Shown here: one piece after another, positions 8,717 through 18,051 of the stretch | How the letters are laid out: the number at the start of each line of letters is the position of its first letter | How positions within the stretch are numbered: position 1 is the first letter of the stretch | Origin: Mollicutes bacterium | GTDB lineage: Bacteria; Bacillota_I; Bacilli_A; RF39; UBA660 | Direction: 5' to 3' | Assembly: GCA_004552445.1 (NCBI GenBank) | Contig: SFOJ01000002.1 | Coordinates: forward strand, 1-64,000 | DNA length: 64,000 nt | The notes under the pieces: generated by a model | The model's input: the letters and a program-made list of their open reading frames with translations, nothing else | The model's database searches: none | What the model was told of the DNA's origin: nothing | Translations under genes and position numbers: made by a program

Positions 8717-9145
8717 ATGATAGAAAAGATAAAAGAAAAAATAATAACAATTATAAGTAGTAGTAAAGATTATACAGATACATTTTCACTTGAAGAAATA
8801 GAATCAGGTAAAGCATTAAGTATTGTTTCATATTTAATACCATTAGTACCATTTATATTATCTAAAAAAAATAATTATGTAAAATTTCATACATTAAATG
8901 GTATGAACATATTATTCACATATTTAATATTCTTAATTATAAAAAGAACATTATCATATATTTTCGGAACACCATGTGATTTAGTAAGTGGGCTAAAATG
9001 TATTATTTTACCAATAAGTCTAAGAATATTTTTTGCATTTATAAATATGCTATTTAGTTTTATTGTATTATATGGTGTTTTAAATGTATGTAACAATAAA
9101 GCTAAAGAAATACCTATCATAAGTAAAATAAAACTATTCAAATAG
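8717..9145 (+). CDS. Small membrane protein, DUF4870-like
   Basis: 142 residues with three or four hydrophobic helices after a charged N-terminus. The pattern GKALSIVSYLIPLVPF, then KFHTLNGMNILFTYLIF, and a closing helix resembles the DUF4870/Tic20-like group, whose function is unknown. No Shine-Dalgarno precedes the ATG and no other in-frame start is near, so translation may be leaderless. Confidence 0.6.
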   Translation: MIEKIKEKIITIISSSKDYTDTFSLEEIESGKALSIVSYLIPLVPFILSKKNNYVKFHTLNGMNILFTYLIFLIIKRTLSYIFGTPCDLVSGLKCIILPISLRIFFAFINMLFSFIVLYGVLNVCNNKAKEIPIISKIKLFK

Positions 9146-9192
9146 ACAAAAAATATAATTCATGTTAAAATAAGGCCCGTAAAAGGGTAATT

Positions 9193-10815
9193 ATGGATAA
9201 AGCAGAAAAAATAAATATTGGAAAAATAGTTTTAGATGATGAAACAAATAAAAAGTTTTTAGATTTCGATAACAATCGAGATATGTTTTGTTCTGGAAAT
9301 AAAGAAGATTACTATTGTAAGATATATGATTATGTAAGAAAAATAGTATATAAATCAAGAAATGCTGGGGAAATGATTTTAAATAAATTTTTTGTATCAA
9401 ATATTATTAGATTATTAAAAGATGATATTCTTATTGTTAATAAATTAAAAGAGATGGGATATTTAGAATTATTACATTATTTAATAACTTATCAAGATAT
9501 TATCAACATTATAAAATTAGGTGAATATTGGCCATATAGTGAAGAAGATTCAAATATAAGAAAAGAAGCAGTTAAACTTTTAGAAAATCAAAATAAAGAA
9601 ATAGAGGATTTTCTAAAATTAATTGATTACGACAATAAAATAAAAGAACTGTTGGAAAAATTTAAAGTTTACTTAAAAAGTGAAGGTGAACTACGAGAAG
9701 ATATTTTTTTAGAATTAGACTTAATATTTACTACTGCTCATAATATTCCAAAAGAATATGTAGATTTGTATATAAAAAATATAATTAATTATAATAAAGT
9801 ACCCTCATTAGAAGCTTTTAGAAATGCTATTACAAGTTTAATAAGCAATTATGCTAAAGAACATGGAACGTTTTGCTATACAGAAATATGTAGATTAGAT
9901 TTTGGTACTTTAGGTAGCTATGATAATCATGTTATATCTATATCATCATCAAATTTTAATTTATTCTTTTTAGGTCAATTATCAAAAAAACAAGATTTAT
10001 TTGATACAATATTTCATGAATTAACCCATTTATTACAAGAAAAAAATTACAGATCAGATTTTCTTTCATACGACTATATATTAATGCTTAAAGATTTCTT
10101 ACTTACAAGTACGATAGAAGAATCATATTTAAAGAAAAACTATATGAGTTTAACACAAGAAGTAGATGCAAGAAAAAATGGTCATATAGAAACTGATAAT
10201 TATTTTCTTTCATTAGGTATAATACCAAGAACAAATACATTAAAAAAAATTATGTTAGATAAGAAAAGAAATGGAAATGATTATAGATATCTTAATGGAA
10301 AAGAATATACTGTTGATACATTATTTGATGAAAAAATACTTCAAATTATAGATGTATTAAAAAATGAATATAAAGTAAATATATTTGAAGAATATCCAAT
10401 TATGAAATTAATGTTTCATGAAGATGGTAGAAGAAAAACAACATTAGAATTATTAAAAGAAAGAGAAACTACCAAAGACATACAAACAAGATCACAAATA
10501 GATGAAATCCTAGCAAGAAGAAAAATATCTAAAGAAAATTGCATAAAAGATTTAGAAGAACTTATATTAGATAATACATTATCTATTGATAAAACTGAAT
10601 ATATTAGAAGACTTAATTTGTTATTAAAAGCAAAAGAAAGAAAAAAATTATTAGTAAAATTGAAGTCAATTAGTTTATCATTAAAAGATTTAAGTAGAAA
10701 CTTTTTAATATTTTTAGCAGAATTAGAAGAAATTGAAGCTATTATTACTGATGAAAGAATAGATATGATATTATCTAAAAGAGAAAATAAAAAACAAAAA
10801 ATTGACAAATTATAA
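9193..10815 (+). CDS. Hypothetical protein with HEXXH zinc-metallopeptidase motif
   Basis: 540 residues, no signal peptide. Around residue 275 is TIFHELTHLLQE, an HEXXH zincin motif. About 45-50 residues later, QEVDARKNG offers possible further ligands. The rest is helical and highly charged, with a long C-terminal coiled region. AAAGGG lies before the ATG. It may be a cytoplasmic metallopeptidase or a non-catalytic relative; the substrate is unknown. A perfect promoter for the next RNA lies across its stop codon. Confidence 0.65.
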   Translation: MDKAEKINIGKIVLDDETNKKFLDFDNNRDMFCSGNKEDYYCKIYDYVRKIVYKSRNAGEMILNKFFVSNIIRLLKDDILIVNKLKEMGYLELLHYLITYQDIINIIKLGEYWPYSEEDSNIRKEAVKLLENQNKEIEDFLKLIDYDNKIKELLEKFKVYLKSEGELREDIFLELDLIFTTAHNIPKEYVDLYIKNIINYNKVPSLEAFRNAITSLISNYAKEHGTFCYTEICRLDFGTLGSYDNHVISISSSNFNLFFLGQLSKKQDLFDTIFHELTHLLQEKNYRSDFLSYDYILMLKDFLLTSTIEESYLKKNYMSLTQEVDARKNGHIETDNYFLSLGIIPRTNTLKKIMLDKKRNGNDYRYLNGKEYTVDTLFDEKILQIIDVLKNEYKVNIFEEYPIMKLMFHEDGRRKTTLELLKERETTKDIQTRSQIDEILARRKISKENCIKDLEELILDNTLSIDKTEYIRRLNLLLKAKERKKLLVKLKSISLSLKDLSRNFLIFLAELEEIEAIITDERIDMILSKRENKKQKIDKL

Positions 10816-10830
10816 TAAATAGTATATAAT
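10802..10830 (+). promoter_or_regulatory. Perfect sigma-A promoter of small RNA
   Basis: TTGACA (10802-10807), exactly 17 bases, TATAAT (10825-10830). Both hexamers match consensus, in the same class as the window's tRNA promoters, so strong transcription is expected from about 10836. Confidence 0.9.
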
Positions 10831-10835
10831 CAAGG

Positions 10836-10941
10836 GCAAGTGAGGGGATATAAGATATATGTATTGAGCTATCCCGGGGAAACCTACACGAACTTTTATA
10901 AAGTACGGAGTCGCTATAAGTAGTTGAATTCGTACTTTTTT
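10836..10941 (+). ncRNA. Unidentified structured small RNA or 5' leader (~106 nt)
   Basis: Between the promoter and a T-run lies a GC-richer segment with clear pairing. GGGATA (10845-10850) pairs with TATCCC (10870-10875). ACTTT/AAAGT forms a small hairpin around 10892-10904. AAGTACG (10901-10907) pairs with CGTACTT (10931-10937) just before TTTTT. The last two pairings share bases, as in a terminator/antiterminator switch, although the terminator loop is long (23 bases). I compared it by eye with SRP RNA, 6S, T-box and common riboswitches and found no match. It could be an abundant sRNA or regulate the downstream gene. Confidence 0.6.
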
Positions 10942-10982
10942 ATTTGTTACGAATTCTAACTATTAGAAAGGAGGAAATTATT

Positions 10983-11531
10983 ATGAGTAATTCCAGTGAA
11001 TTTGATTTTTTATATATGAAATCTATACATTTAGATATGATACAAGAATTATTTAAAAGACAATCATATCAAAATGGAAAATCTAAAGATATGAGTGATG
11101 ATGAAGTAACTAAAATGGAAGTATTAGATTTACTAGAAGAATTAGGATATCCTATGGAAGAATATGGAACATATTTATATAGTGAAGTAATATCATCTCT
11201 AAGAAGTCAACTAGGTGTTATCAAAACTAGAAATCAAGTTTCAGAATCTAAAGAATTATTAATGCAAGCAAAATATCCTTACTCACAACTTTATTTCAAC
11301 TTAGCAAGAAATGAAAGAGATATGGGAGTTAAAAAATTTCATAGTATTATTGAAAGAGCTTTATTAAAGATAAACTATGAAAATGCATCATCAGAGACAT
11401 TATACAAGGTATATGGTAATTTCCCTTTTGAGATGGACTATGGTGAAAACGCATTTACTTTAGCTAATTATTTAAATCAAGATCTAGAAAAACAAGTAAT
11501 TAGAAAACAAACATATAGAAGTGAAAATTAA
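10983..11531 (+). CDS. Hypothetical helical protein, possibly Spo0A C-terminal-like
   Basis: 182 residues; AAAGGAGG lies 8 bases before ATG 10983. It is all-helical with no membrane segment. The spacing of LLEELGYPMEEYG, then FHSIIERALLKI, then LYKVYGNF recalls the DNA-binding C-terminal domain of Spo0A (LGIPAHIKGY, SRVERAIRHAI, FGY). The resemblance is faint and there is no receiver domain. It follows the small RNA, which may be its leader. If real it would be a DNA-binding regulator; otherwise function unknown. Confidence 0.5.
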   Translation: MSNSSEFDFLYMKSIHLDMIQELFKRQSYQNGKSKDMSDDEVTKMEVLDLLEELGYPMEEYGTYLYSEVISSLRSQLGVIKTRNQVSESKELLMQAKYPYSQLYFNLARNERDMGVKKFHSIIERALLKINYENASSETLYKVYGNFPFEMDYGENAFTLANYLNQDLEKQVIRKQTYRSEN

Positions 11532-11549
11532 ATTTATATGTAAAATTTA

Positions 11550-11579
11550 GGATTAATTATGTAAATTAATCCTTTTTTT
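11550..11579 (+). terminator. Intrinsic terminator
   Basis: GGATTAATT (11550-11558), 5-base loop, AATTAATCC (11564-11572), then seven T. Confidence 0.9.
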
Positions 11580-11649
11580 GTAAATAAAACGTGTATTTAA
11601 ATTCTAAAGAAGTTTGTAATATGATATAATTAATGAGGTGAAAACATAT

Positions 11650-12390
11650 ATGCAAATGTTAGTTAAAGGAGTAAATGTTAATTATACATTTTATGATAAT
11701 AGCAGTAACATAAACTTAGTTTATTTACATGGTTGGGGCCAGAACATTGAAATGATGATGCCTATTGCAAAACCTTTTATCAAAAAATATAATGTTTTAA
11801 TTATAGACTTTCCAGGCTTTGGTGATAGTGATGAACCTAAAGAAGTTTGGAGTGTTTTTGACTATGCAGAAATGGTTAATGAAATAGTTAAAAATTTAAA
11901 CATGAAAAATCCTATTGTTATAGGACACTCTTTTGGTGGCAAAATTGCATTGATATATGGATATAAATATAAAACTAGAAAAATAGTTGTACTAGCAAGT
12001 CCATATAAGCAAGTTATAACAAAACCAACATTAAAAATGAAATTATTAAAACAAGCAAAGAAAATACCAGGTCTTGGTAAATTAGAAAATTTTGTTAAAA
12101 AACATGTTGGGTCAACAGATTATAGAAATGCTAGTGAAATGATGAGAAAAGTATTAGTAGCTCATGTTAATACAGATATTACTGAAGATTTGAGGAAAAT
12201 AAAGTGCCCAGTTTTAGGTATATGGGGAACTAATGATGAAGCGGTTAATATTGAAGATGGAAGAGAACTAGAAAATATTATTCCAAATTATGGATTGGTA
12301 GAATACCCTGGATGTACACACTATGCATATTTAGAAAATTTAGGCCAAACAATAAGTGTTCTTAATAATTTTATAGGAAGTGGGGAATAA
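11650..12390 (+). CDS. Alpha/beta hydrolase
   Basis: 246 residues with the alpha/beta hydrolase layout: oxyanion segment HGWGQN, nucleophile elbow GHSFGG (Ser), acid in GTNDE, and catalytic His in CTHYAYLEN. No signal peptide. ATG 11650 is favoured over GTG 11638 because GAGGTG lies 9 bases before it; TATAAT at 11625-11630 gives a short leader. One base separates its stop from the MurF-like gene, so it heads a wall-precursor operon. The substrate is unknown; an esterase or thioesterase linked to envelope synthesis is possible. Confidence 0.8.
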   Translation: MQMLVKGVNVNYTFYDNSSNINLVYLHGWGQNIEMMMPIAKPFIKKYNVLIIDFPGFGDSDEPKEVWSVFDYAEMVNEIVKNLNMKNPIVIGHSFGGKIALIYGYKYKTRKIVVLASPYKQVITKPTLKMKLLKQAKKIPGLGKLENFVKKHVGSTDYRNASEMMRKVLVAHVNTDITEDLRKIKCPVLGIWGTNDEAVNIEDGRELENIIPNYGLVEYPGCTHYAYLENLGQTISVLNNFIGSGE

Positions 12391-12391
12391 C

Positions 12392-13990
12392 ATGAGTATC
12401 AAAATATATTTTATATTGACATTATTAACATATGTTTATTATTTAACATACAAATCAAGAAAAGCATTGCATATGCTTCAACAAAACTGGTATAACGATG
12501 GTAATAGATATTTAAAATGGGTTAAAACAAATGCTAAAAAAGTATTTATAACATATGATATGGCATTTATATTATTTTACTTTTTTAAGTTTTTAGATAC
12601 CAAAATAACATTAATAATATTTGCTGTTTTCTATTTAGTAGTATATTTTTTATATAAAAATAACGCAATAAAAGAACAATCAAAAAAACCATTAGTAGTA
12701 ACCGCTAGAATAAAAAGACTTTATACTACAATGTATGTATTGTTAATACTTTGTTTAATACCAATTATTATAAATTTTAATGTTAATAACTTGTTTATAT
12801 ATTATTTGATTATTGGTTTATTCTCATATATAAATACAATAATAATATGGTTATGTAATATTATAAATAAACCAATAGAGAAAATGGTATATCTTCATTA
12901 TAAAAGACAAGCACAAAATAAACTTTATAGTATGAATTTTCTTAAGAAGATAGCAGTAACAGGAAGTTATGGAAAAACTAGTACTAAAAATGCGTTAAAT
13001 GATATATTAAATGTTAAATACAATTCATTCGCTACACCAAAAAGTTTCAACACAATGTATGGATTAATAAACGCTATTAACAATTACATGGATAAATTCA
13101 GTGAAACTTTTGTAGCAGAAATGGGTGCTTTTTATAGAGGAGAAATAAAAGAAAAAGCAAACTTTATAAAACCTAAATATGGAATTCTAACAATTATTGG
13201 AACTGCACATCTAGAAAGCTTTGGTAGTCAAGAAAATATTCAAAAAGCAAAATTTGAATTAATAGATTCTCTTCCAGATGATGGAGTAGCAGTTCTAAAT
13301 ATGGATGATCCATATCAAACAAGTTATAAATTAAAGAGTAAATGTAAAGTAATATGGGTATCAACTAAAAATAAGGATGCTGATGTTTATGCAACAGATA
13401 TAAAACTTTCTAACAAAGGTACAACTTTTACTTGCATATTTAAAAATACTAAAGAAAAGCATACATTTGAAACTAAACTTCTTGGTAGTGCAAATGTATA
13501 TAATGTTTTACAAGCAATAGCTATGGCATATGAAATAGGTCTTACTTTAGAACAAATTGCTATAGGAGTAAGAAGAATACAAACCATAGAACATAGACTT
13601 GAACTAAAAAAATACACAGAAAATATTTATATAATAGATGATGCATACAATTCAAACCCAGTTGGTTCAAAAATGGCAGTAGATGTTCTTAAAATGATGA
13701 AAGGTAAAAGAATAATCGTAACACCGGGAATGATAGAACTAGGTGATGAACAATATAGTTCAAACTATGAGTTTGGAAGACAAATAGCTGGATGTGCTGA
13801 TGAAGTAATATTAGTTGGAGAAGAACAAACAAAGCCAATTCAAGATGGACTTGAAAAAGAAAAATATCCTAAATCACAAATACATATTCTAAATGATGTA
13901 AAAGAAGCCTTTCCTCTAATGAGAAAACTAAGTGATAAAGAAACATATGTATTATTAGAAAATGATTTACCAGATATATTTAATGAATAG
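12392..13990 (+). CDS. Membrane-anchored MurF-like Mur ligase
   Basis: 532 residues. The first ~170 contain about four hydrophobic helices, not part of a normal MurF. The Mur ligase begins near residue 185 with the ATP loop GSYGKTSTK, then AEMGAFYRGE, NMDDPY and the C-terminal IIDDAYNSNPVGSK segment. This pattern is typical of MurF (D-Ala-D-Ala adding) enzymes. GTGGGG lies 6 bases before ATG 12392. Ddl, which makes the D-Ala-D-Ala substrate, follows at once, supporting a MurF-type role. A MurT-like or other amide ligase is less likely. Confidence 0.8.
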   Translation: MSIKIYFILTLLTYVYYLTYKSRKALHMLQQNWYNDGNRYLKWVKTNAKKVFITYDMAFILFYFFKFLDTKITLIIFAVFYLVVYFLYKNNAIKEQSKKPLVVTARIKRLYTTMYVLLILCLIPIIINFNVNNLFIYYLIIGLFSYINTIIIWLCNIINKPIEKMVYLHYKRQAQNKLYSMNFLKKIAVTGSYGKTSTKNALNDILNVKYNSFATPKSFNTMYGLINAINNYMDKFSETFVAEMGAFYRGEIKEKANFIKPKYGILTIIGTAHLESFGSQENIQKAKFELIDSLPDDGVAVLNMDDPYQTSYKLKSKCKVIWVSTKNKDADVYATDIKLSNKGTTFTCIFKNTKEKHTFETKLLGSANVYNVLQAIAMAYEIGLTLEQIAIGVRRIQTIEHRLELKKYTENIYIIDDAYNSNPVGSKMAVDVLKMMKGKRIIVTPGMIELGDEQYSSNYEFGRQIAGCADEVILVGEEQTKPIQDGLEKEKYPKSQIHILNDVKEAFPLMRKLSDKETYVLLENDLPDIFNE

Positions 13991-14001
13991 GAGAAGTGAA
14001 T

Positions 14002-15204
14002 ATGAAAATTAAAGTAGGAGTTATTTATGGTGGAGAAACAGTTGAACATGAAGTAAGTATCATTTCAGCTATTCAAGCAATGAATAATTTAGATGAAGAA
14101 AAATATGAAATAATACCAATTTATATATCAAAAGATAGAATTTGGTACACTGGACATGTACTAAGAGAAATGGACTTTTATAAAAACTTTGAAGATGAAA
14201 AAAAATATGCTAAAGAAGTAACCCTTTGTAAAAAAGGAAAAATGTTTGTACTTCAAAAAACAAATGGATTATTTAGAAAAGATATTACAGATTTAGATAT
14301 TATATTACCAGTAGTACATGGTAATAATGTAGAAGATGGAACATTAGCTGGTCTACTTGATTCTATTGGAATTCCATATGTAGGGTCACATGTATTAGGC
14401 TCAGCCTTAGGACAAGATAAAGTAGTAATGAAACAAGTAATGTCTAGTGTTGGAATTCCAATAGTAGATTATACTTGGTTCTATGATAATGAATACATTG
14501 AAAATAAAGATGAAATACTTGATAAAATTAAAAAATTAGGTTATCCAGTAGTTGTAAAACCTGCAACACTTGGAAGTAGTATTGGTATAACATTAGTACA
14601 TGATTCTAAAAAAATAGAAGAAGCAATAGAAGAAGCTATTAGTTATGATACAAAAGTAATAGTAGAAAAAGCAGTAAATAATTTAGTAGAAGTAAATGCA
14701 AGTGTATTAGGAAACTACGAATATCAAAAAGTAAGTCCACTAGAAGAAGTAATGGGATTAGATGAAATATTAAGTTATGCAGATAAATACTTAGGAAATG
14801 CTAAAACAAAAGGTGTGAAAACAACAGCATCTAAGGGAATGGCTTCTACTAGTAGAATTATTCCAGCAAGAATATCTGATAAATTAACAAAAGATATTCA
14901 AAATACAGCTAAAAATGTATTTAAAACACTAAACTTAAGTGGAGTATGTAGAATAGACTTCTTAATAGATAAAAAAGAAAATAAATTCTATGTAAATGAA
15001 CCAAACACTTGTCCAGGTAGTTTATCATTCTATTTATGGAAAGAAGCAAATGTTAAATATAGAGAACTTTTAGATGAGATGATAAGTATTTCTATAAAAG
15101 AATATAAAAATAAATCTAAAAAAGTTAATTCATTTAAGAGTAATATTTTAGAAGGATTTAATGGTACTAAAGGTGTTAAAGGTATAAAAGGATTAAAAAA
15201 TTAA
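14002..15204 (+). CDS. ddl: D-alanine--D-alanine ligase
   Basis: 400 residues, an ATP-grasp enzyme making D-Ala-D-Ala for peptidoglycan. Visible are GGETVEHEVSIISA at the N-terminus, VVHGNNVEDGTLAG, the ATP-binding KPATLGSSIGI, and the metal/substrate end NEPNTCPGSLSF. It is somewhat longer than usual and ends in a short repetitive lysine/glycine tail. AGGAGAAGTGA precedes ATG 14002 (an upstream GTG at 13996 is disfavoured). Last gene of the operon with the hydrolase and MurF-like ligase. Confidence 0.95.
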   Translation: MKIKVGVIYGGETVEHEVSIISAIQAMNNLDEEKYEIIPIYISKDRIWYTGHVLREMDFYKNFEDEKKYAKEVTLCKKGKMFVLQKTNGLFRKDITDLDIILPVVHGNNVEDGTLAGLLDSIGIPYVGSHVLGSALGQDKVVMKQVMSSVGIPIVDYTWFYDNEYIENKDEILDKIKKLGYPVVVKPATLGSSIGITLVHDSKKIEEAIEEAISYDTKVIVEKAVNNLVEVNASVLGNYEYQKVSPLEEVMGLDEILSYADKYLGNAKTKGVKTTASKGMASTSRIIPARISDKLTKDIQNTAKNVFKTLNLSGVCRIDFLIDKKENKFYVNEPNTCPGSLSFYLWKEANVKYRELLDEMISISIKEYKNKSKKVNSFKSNILEGFNGTKGVKGIKGLKN

Positions 15205-15228
15205 AAAACAGAGAAATTTCTCTGTTTT
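15205..15228. terminator. Bidirectional terminator between ddl and murI
   Basis: AAAACAGAGAAA pairs with TTTCTCTGTTTT with almost no loop. A/T runs on both sides let it serve both convergent genes. Confidence 0.8.
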
Positions 15229-15940
15229 ATTTATTATAGATCATTTTAACTTTACCATGAGTTGTAGAATCACATAGTAAATTATTACTTTCTAGTTGCC
15301 TTTTAACTTGTTTTGATACACCTTTATTTCCATCAATAAGTTTGGCTTTTGGAAATAATTCTTTAATGTTCTTTTTAGCATGTGGATAATGTGTACATCC
15401 AAGAACAATGGAGTCAATATCATCATTAACATATTTATCTAATAATTTATGTAATACTTTATTAACATTATCCTTATTTCCACTTTCAATAGCATCAGCA
15501 AGACCTTTACATGGAAGAAGAGTAATCTTTTGATTTCTTTTTTTATTTAGTTTAACTAATTCATGAGTTCTTTCTGATTTAATAGTTCCTGGCGTAGCCA
15601 TAACTAAAGTGTTTTTATAATTTTTATCACAAGCAACTTTAATTGCTGGTTCAGTACCAACAAATATCATATCAGGATACATTTTTCTTAATCTATTTAT
15701 ACATCTAGTTGTAGCTGTATTACATGCAATAACAATTATTTTTACTTCTTTACTTATAAGATAATCTACAATATCAGTGACAATAGCCATAAGTTCACTA
15801 TCGCTTTTTTCACCATAAGGATTATTTTTAGAATCCGCGTAATATATATAATTTTCATTAGGTAATATTTTTCTAAGTTCTTTTAAAACAGTTAGTCCAC
15901 CTATACCAGAATCAAACATTCCAATTTTATTATTGTTCAT
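15227..15940 (-). CDS. murI: Glutamate racemase
   Basis: 237 residues. It makes D-glutamate for the wall peptide. Motifs: FDSGIGGLTVL, YYADSKNNPYG, the first catalytic Cys in ACNTATT and the second in GCTHYPH. ATG 15940 is chosen over 15946, which would overlap the Shine-Dalgarno AAGGGA. It lies tail-to-tail with ddl, so wall-precursor genes face each other here. Confidence 0.95.
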   Translation of the reverse strand: MNNNKIGMFDSGIGGLTVLKELRKILPNENYIYYADSKNNPYGEKSDSELMAIVTDIVDYLISKEVKIIVIACNTATTRCINRLRKMYPDMIFVGTEPAIKVACDKNYKNTLVMATPGTIKSERTHELVKLNKKRNQKITLLPCKGLADAIESGNKDNVNKVLHKLLDKYVNDDIDSIVLGCTHYPHAKKNIKELFPKAKLIDGNKGVSKQVKRQLESNNLLCDSTTHGKVKMIYNK

Positions 15941-16036
15941 ATACATCCCTTCGTAAACATTATACCATATTTATATACATTTAATGAATTTATGATATAA
16001 TCAATATGTATAACAATTGTTAATTAAGGAGTAAAT

Positions 16037-16555
16037 ATGGAAGGTTTAATAAATGGAATCATAAATGCATTTGGAGGGATTACTGCACTTAAGTACGGAA
16101 AAGAATTGATAGTATTTATTATATCTTTATGTCCAATACTTGAATTACGTGGGGGCCTTATAGCAGCAACTCTTTTAGGTGTAAAACCAATAATAGCATA
16201 CATAGTTTCGATAATTGGAAACACATTACCAGTACCATTTATTTTATTATTTATTACTAAAGTAATTGATTGGATGGAAAAGTCAAAGGTTAAATGGATG
16301 AAAAGAGTAGCCAAATGGTTAAGAAATAAAGCACATAAAAACAAAGAAAAAATCGAAAAGTATGGATATCTTGGATTAGTTTTATTTGTTGGAATACCAC
16401 TTCCTGGAACAGGTGCATGGACAGGATGCTTAGTTGCAAGTGTATTTGATATGGATAGAAAAAAATCTTTCTTAGCAGTTATGACAGGAATAATAATGGC
16501 TAGTATTATTATGATGATTCTATCTTACGGATTATTAGGTGGAATAATAAATTAA
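16037..16555 (+). CDS. Small multidrug export family membrane protein (COG2426)
   Basis: 172 residues with about four to five hydrophobic helices. The segments LCPILELRGGLIAA, GNTLPVPFILLF and FVGIPLPGTGAWTG are characteristic of the Sm_multidrug_ex/COG2426 family. Despite the name, transport has rarely been shown. AAGGAG precedes the start; TATAAT at 15996-16001 provides a promoter. Eleven bases separate it from prsW, so the two are probably cotranscribed. Confidence 0.8.
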   Translation: MEGLINGIINAFGGITALKYGKELIVFIISLCPILELRGGLIAATLLGVKPIIAYIVSIIGNTLPVPFILLFITKVIDWMEKSKVKWMKRVAKWLRNKAHKNKEKIEKYGYLGLVLFVGIPLPGTGAWTGCLVASVFDMDRKKSFLAVMTGIIMASIIMMILSYGLLGGIIN

Positions 16556-16566
16556 GGAGTAGTTAT

Positions 16567-17334
16567 ATGAATATGTTTTTGATAATATTGTCAATAGTTC
16601 CAGTTTGTTTATTAAACAGATATATAAATAACAAAGATTCAGAAAAAGAACCAAAAGAACTATTAAAAAAATTAACGAAAGGTGGAGTATACTCGGCAAT
16701 TTTAGTAATTATTATTTCATTTTTTTTACCATTAATATCTTCCGTATTTGATGTAAGCAGATTAGATTCAATGAGTCCTTTAGAATTACTTTTGTATACT
16801 TTTATAGGAGTAGCATTAGTTGAAGAATCATGCAAATATTACTATACTTACAAATATACTTATAATGATAGAGAATTTGATTATCTATTTGATATGGTTG
16901 TATATGCAACATATGTATCATTAGGTTTTGCATTATTAGAAAATATTATTTATGTTTTGTCTGGTGGAATACATGTAGGTTTAATAAGAGCAATTACAGC
17001 AATACCAATGCATGCATGTACAGGTGTAATAATGGGTCATTTTTTGGGTGAAGCTAAATGTAATGAACTAAATAAAAAAAGTGCTAAAAAGAATAAAATT
17101 CTAGCACTAATAGTTCCAATACTTATGCATGGAGCGTACGATTATTCTGCACTTAGTGGAAACACATTAATATTTATTATATTAATTACAACATTTGTTT
17201 ATATATCAATTGATTTAGTTAATAAAAAAAGTAGAAATGATATTAAAATACAAAGAAAATACGATTATTGCCCAAAATGTGGTACTAAAATAGTTGGTAA
17301 TTTTTGTACAAACTGTGGTAATAAATCAGAATAA
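16567..17334 (+). CDS. prsW: PrsW-family intramembrane metalloprotease with C-terminal zinc ribbon
   Basis: 255 residues with seven or eight hydrophobic helices. PrsW-type motifs: EESCKYY (EExxK), HACTGVIMGHFLGE and LMHGAYDY, which supply the membrane metal site. In Bacillus, PrsW makes the first cut in anti-sigma factor RsiW. The last ~25 residues form a zinc ribbon (CPKCGTK, then CTNCGNK), an extra cytosolic module. No sigma/anti-sigma pair is adjacent, so the substrate is unknown. It ends one base before the convergent sirtuin gene. Confidence 0.85.
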   Translation: MNMFLIILSIVPVCLLNRYINNKDSEKEPKELLKKLTKGGVYSAILVIIISFFLPLISSVFDVSRLDSMSPLELLLYTFIGVALVEESCKYYYTYKYTYNDREFDYLFDMVVYATYVSLGFALLENIIYVLSGGIHVGLIRAITAIPMHACTGVIMGHFLGEAKCNELNKKSAKKNKILALIVPILMHGAYDYSALSGNTLIFIILITTFVYISIDLVNKKSRNDIKIQRKYDYCPKCGTKIVGNFCTNCGNKSE

Positions 17335-18051
17335 TTACTTAAGATATTTAAATATATTTTTAAATTCGTCATTAATTACTAGAGATGCAATATTATCATA
17401 AGATGTTGCATCTCTATTTATTATGACTAAATTTTTACCTCTAAATAGTCTTACTAAACCACTAGCAGGTTCAACTGTTAAAGAAGTACCTGCTACTATT
17501 AAAGTATCACATTCACTTATTAATTTAATAGATTGATCTAAAACATCTTCATTAAGCATTTCTCCATATAATACAACATCAGGTTTTACAATACTTCCAC
17601 ATTCACATAATGGAATATCTTTAGAATTAAACACATACTCTGCATCGTAGAATTTATGACATTTAATACAATGATTTTTATATATAGTTCCATGTAATTC
17701 AAGCACATTAGTACTTCCAGCTTTAGTATGTAAGCCATCTATATTTTGAGTTATTATCGCTTTTAATTTGCCTGATTTTTCAAGTTTAACCATGTATTTA
17801 TGTATTATATTAGGATTACTATCTAAACAATTTAATTTATCTCTATAAAATTTATAAAATTCACTAGTATTACGATTGAAGAATTCTTTACTAAGTATTA
17901 ACTCAGGAGGAAATTTATATTTCATATTATAAAGCCCATCCTTACTTCTAAAATCTTTAATACCACTTAGAGTAGATACTCCTGCTCCACTAAAGAAAAC
18001 AATGTTATTTGATTCATTTATTATTTTTTGTAATTCTTCTATTTTATTCAT
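17335..18051 (-). CDS. cobB: NAD-dependent protein deacylase, Sir2 family
   Basis: 238 residues. NAD-binding GAGVSTLSGIKDFR, catalytic QNIDGLH, LHGT, a four-cysteine zinc site (CIKCHKF, then CECGS) and KPDVVLYGE are all present. It removes acyl groups from lysines using NAD. It overlaps queH by 8 bases, so the pair is cotranscribed and probably coupled. Confidence 0.95.
   Translation of the reverse strand: MNKIEELQKIINESNNIVFFSGAGVSTLSGIKDFRSKDGLYNMKYKFPPELILSKEFFNRNTSEFYKFYRDKLNCLDSNPNIIHKYMVKLEKSGKLKAIITQNIDGLHTKAGSTNVLELHGTIYKNHCIKCHKFYDAEYVFNSKDIPLCECGSIVKPDVVLYGEMLNEDVLDQSIKLISECDTLIVAGTSLTVEPASGLVRLFRGKNLVIINRDATSYDNIASLVINDEFKNIFKYLK

Noticed and set aside
10836..10941. Assignment of the small RNA to SRP RNA, 6S RNA, T-box, TPP, purine, c-di-GMP, fluoride or ydaO-type riboswitches
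   Set aside because: None of the conserved cores I can recall is present; left unassigned rather than forced.
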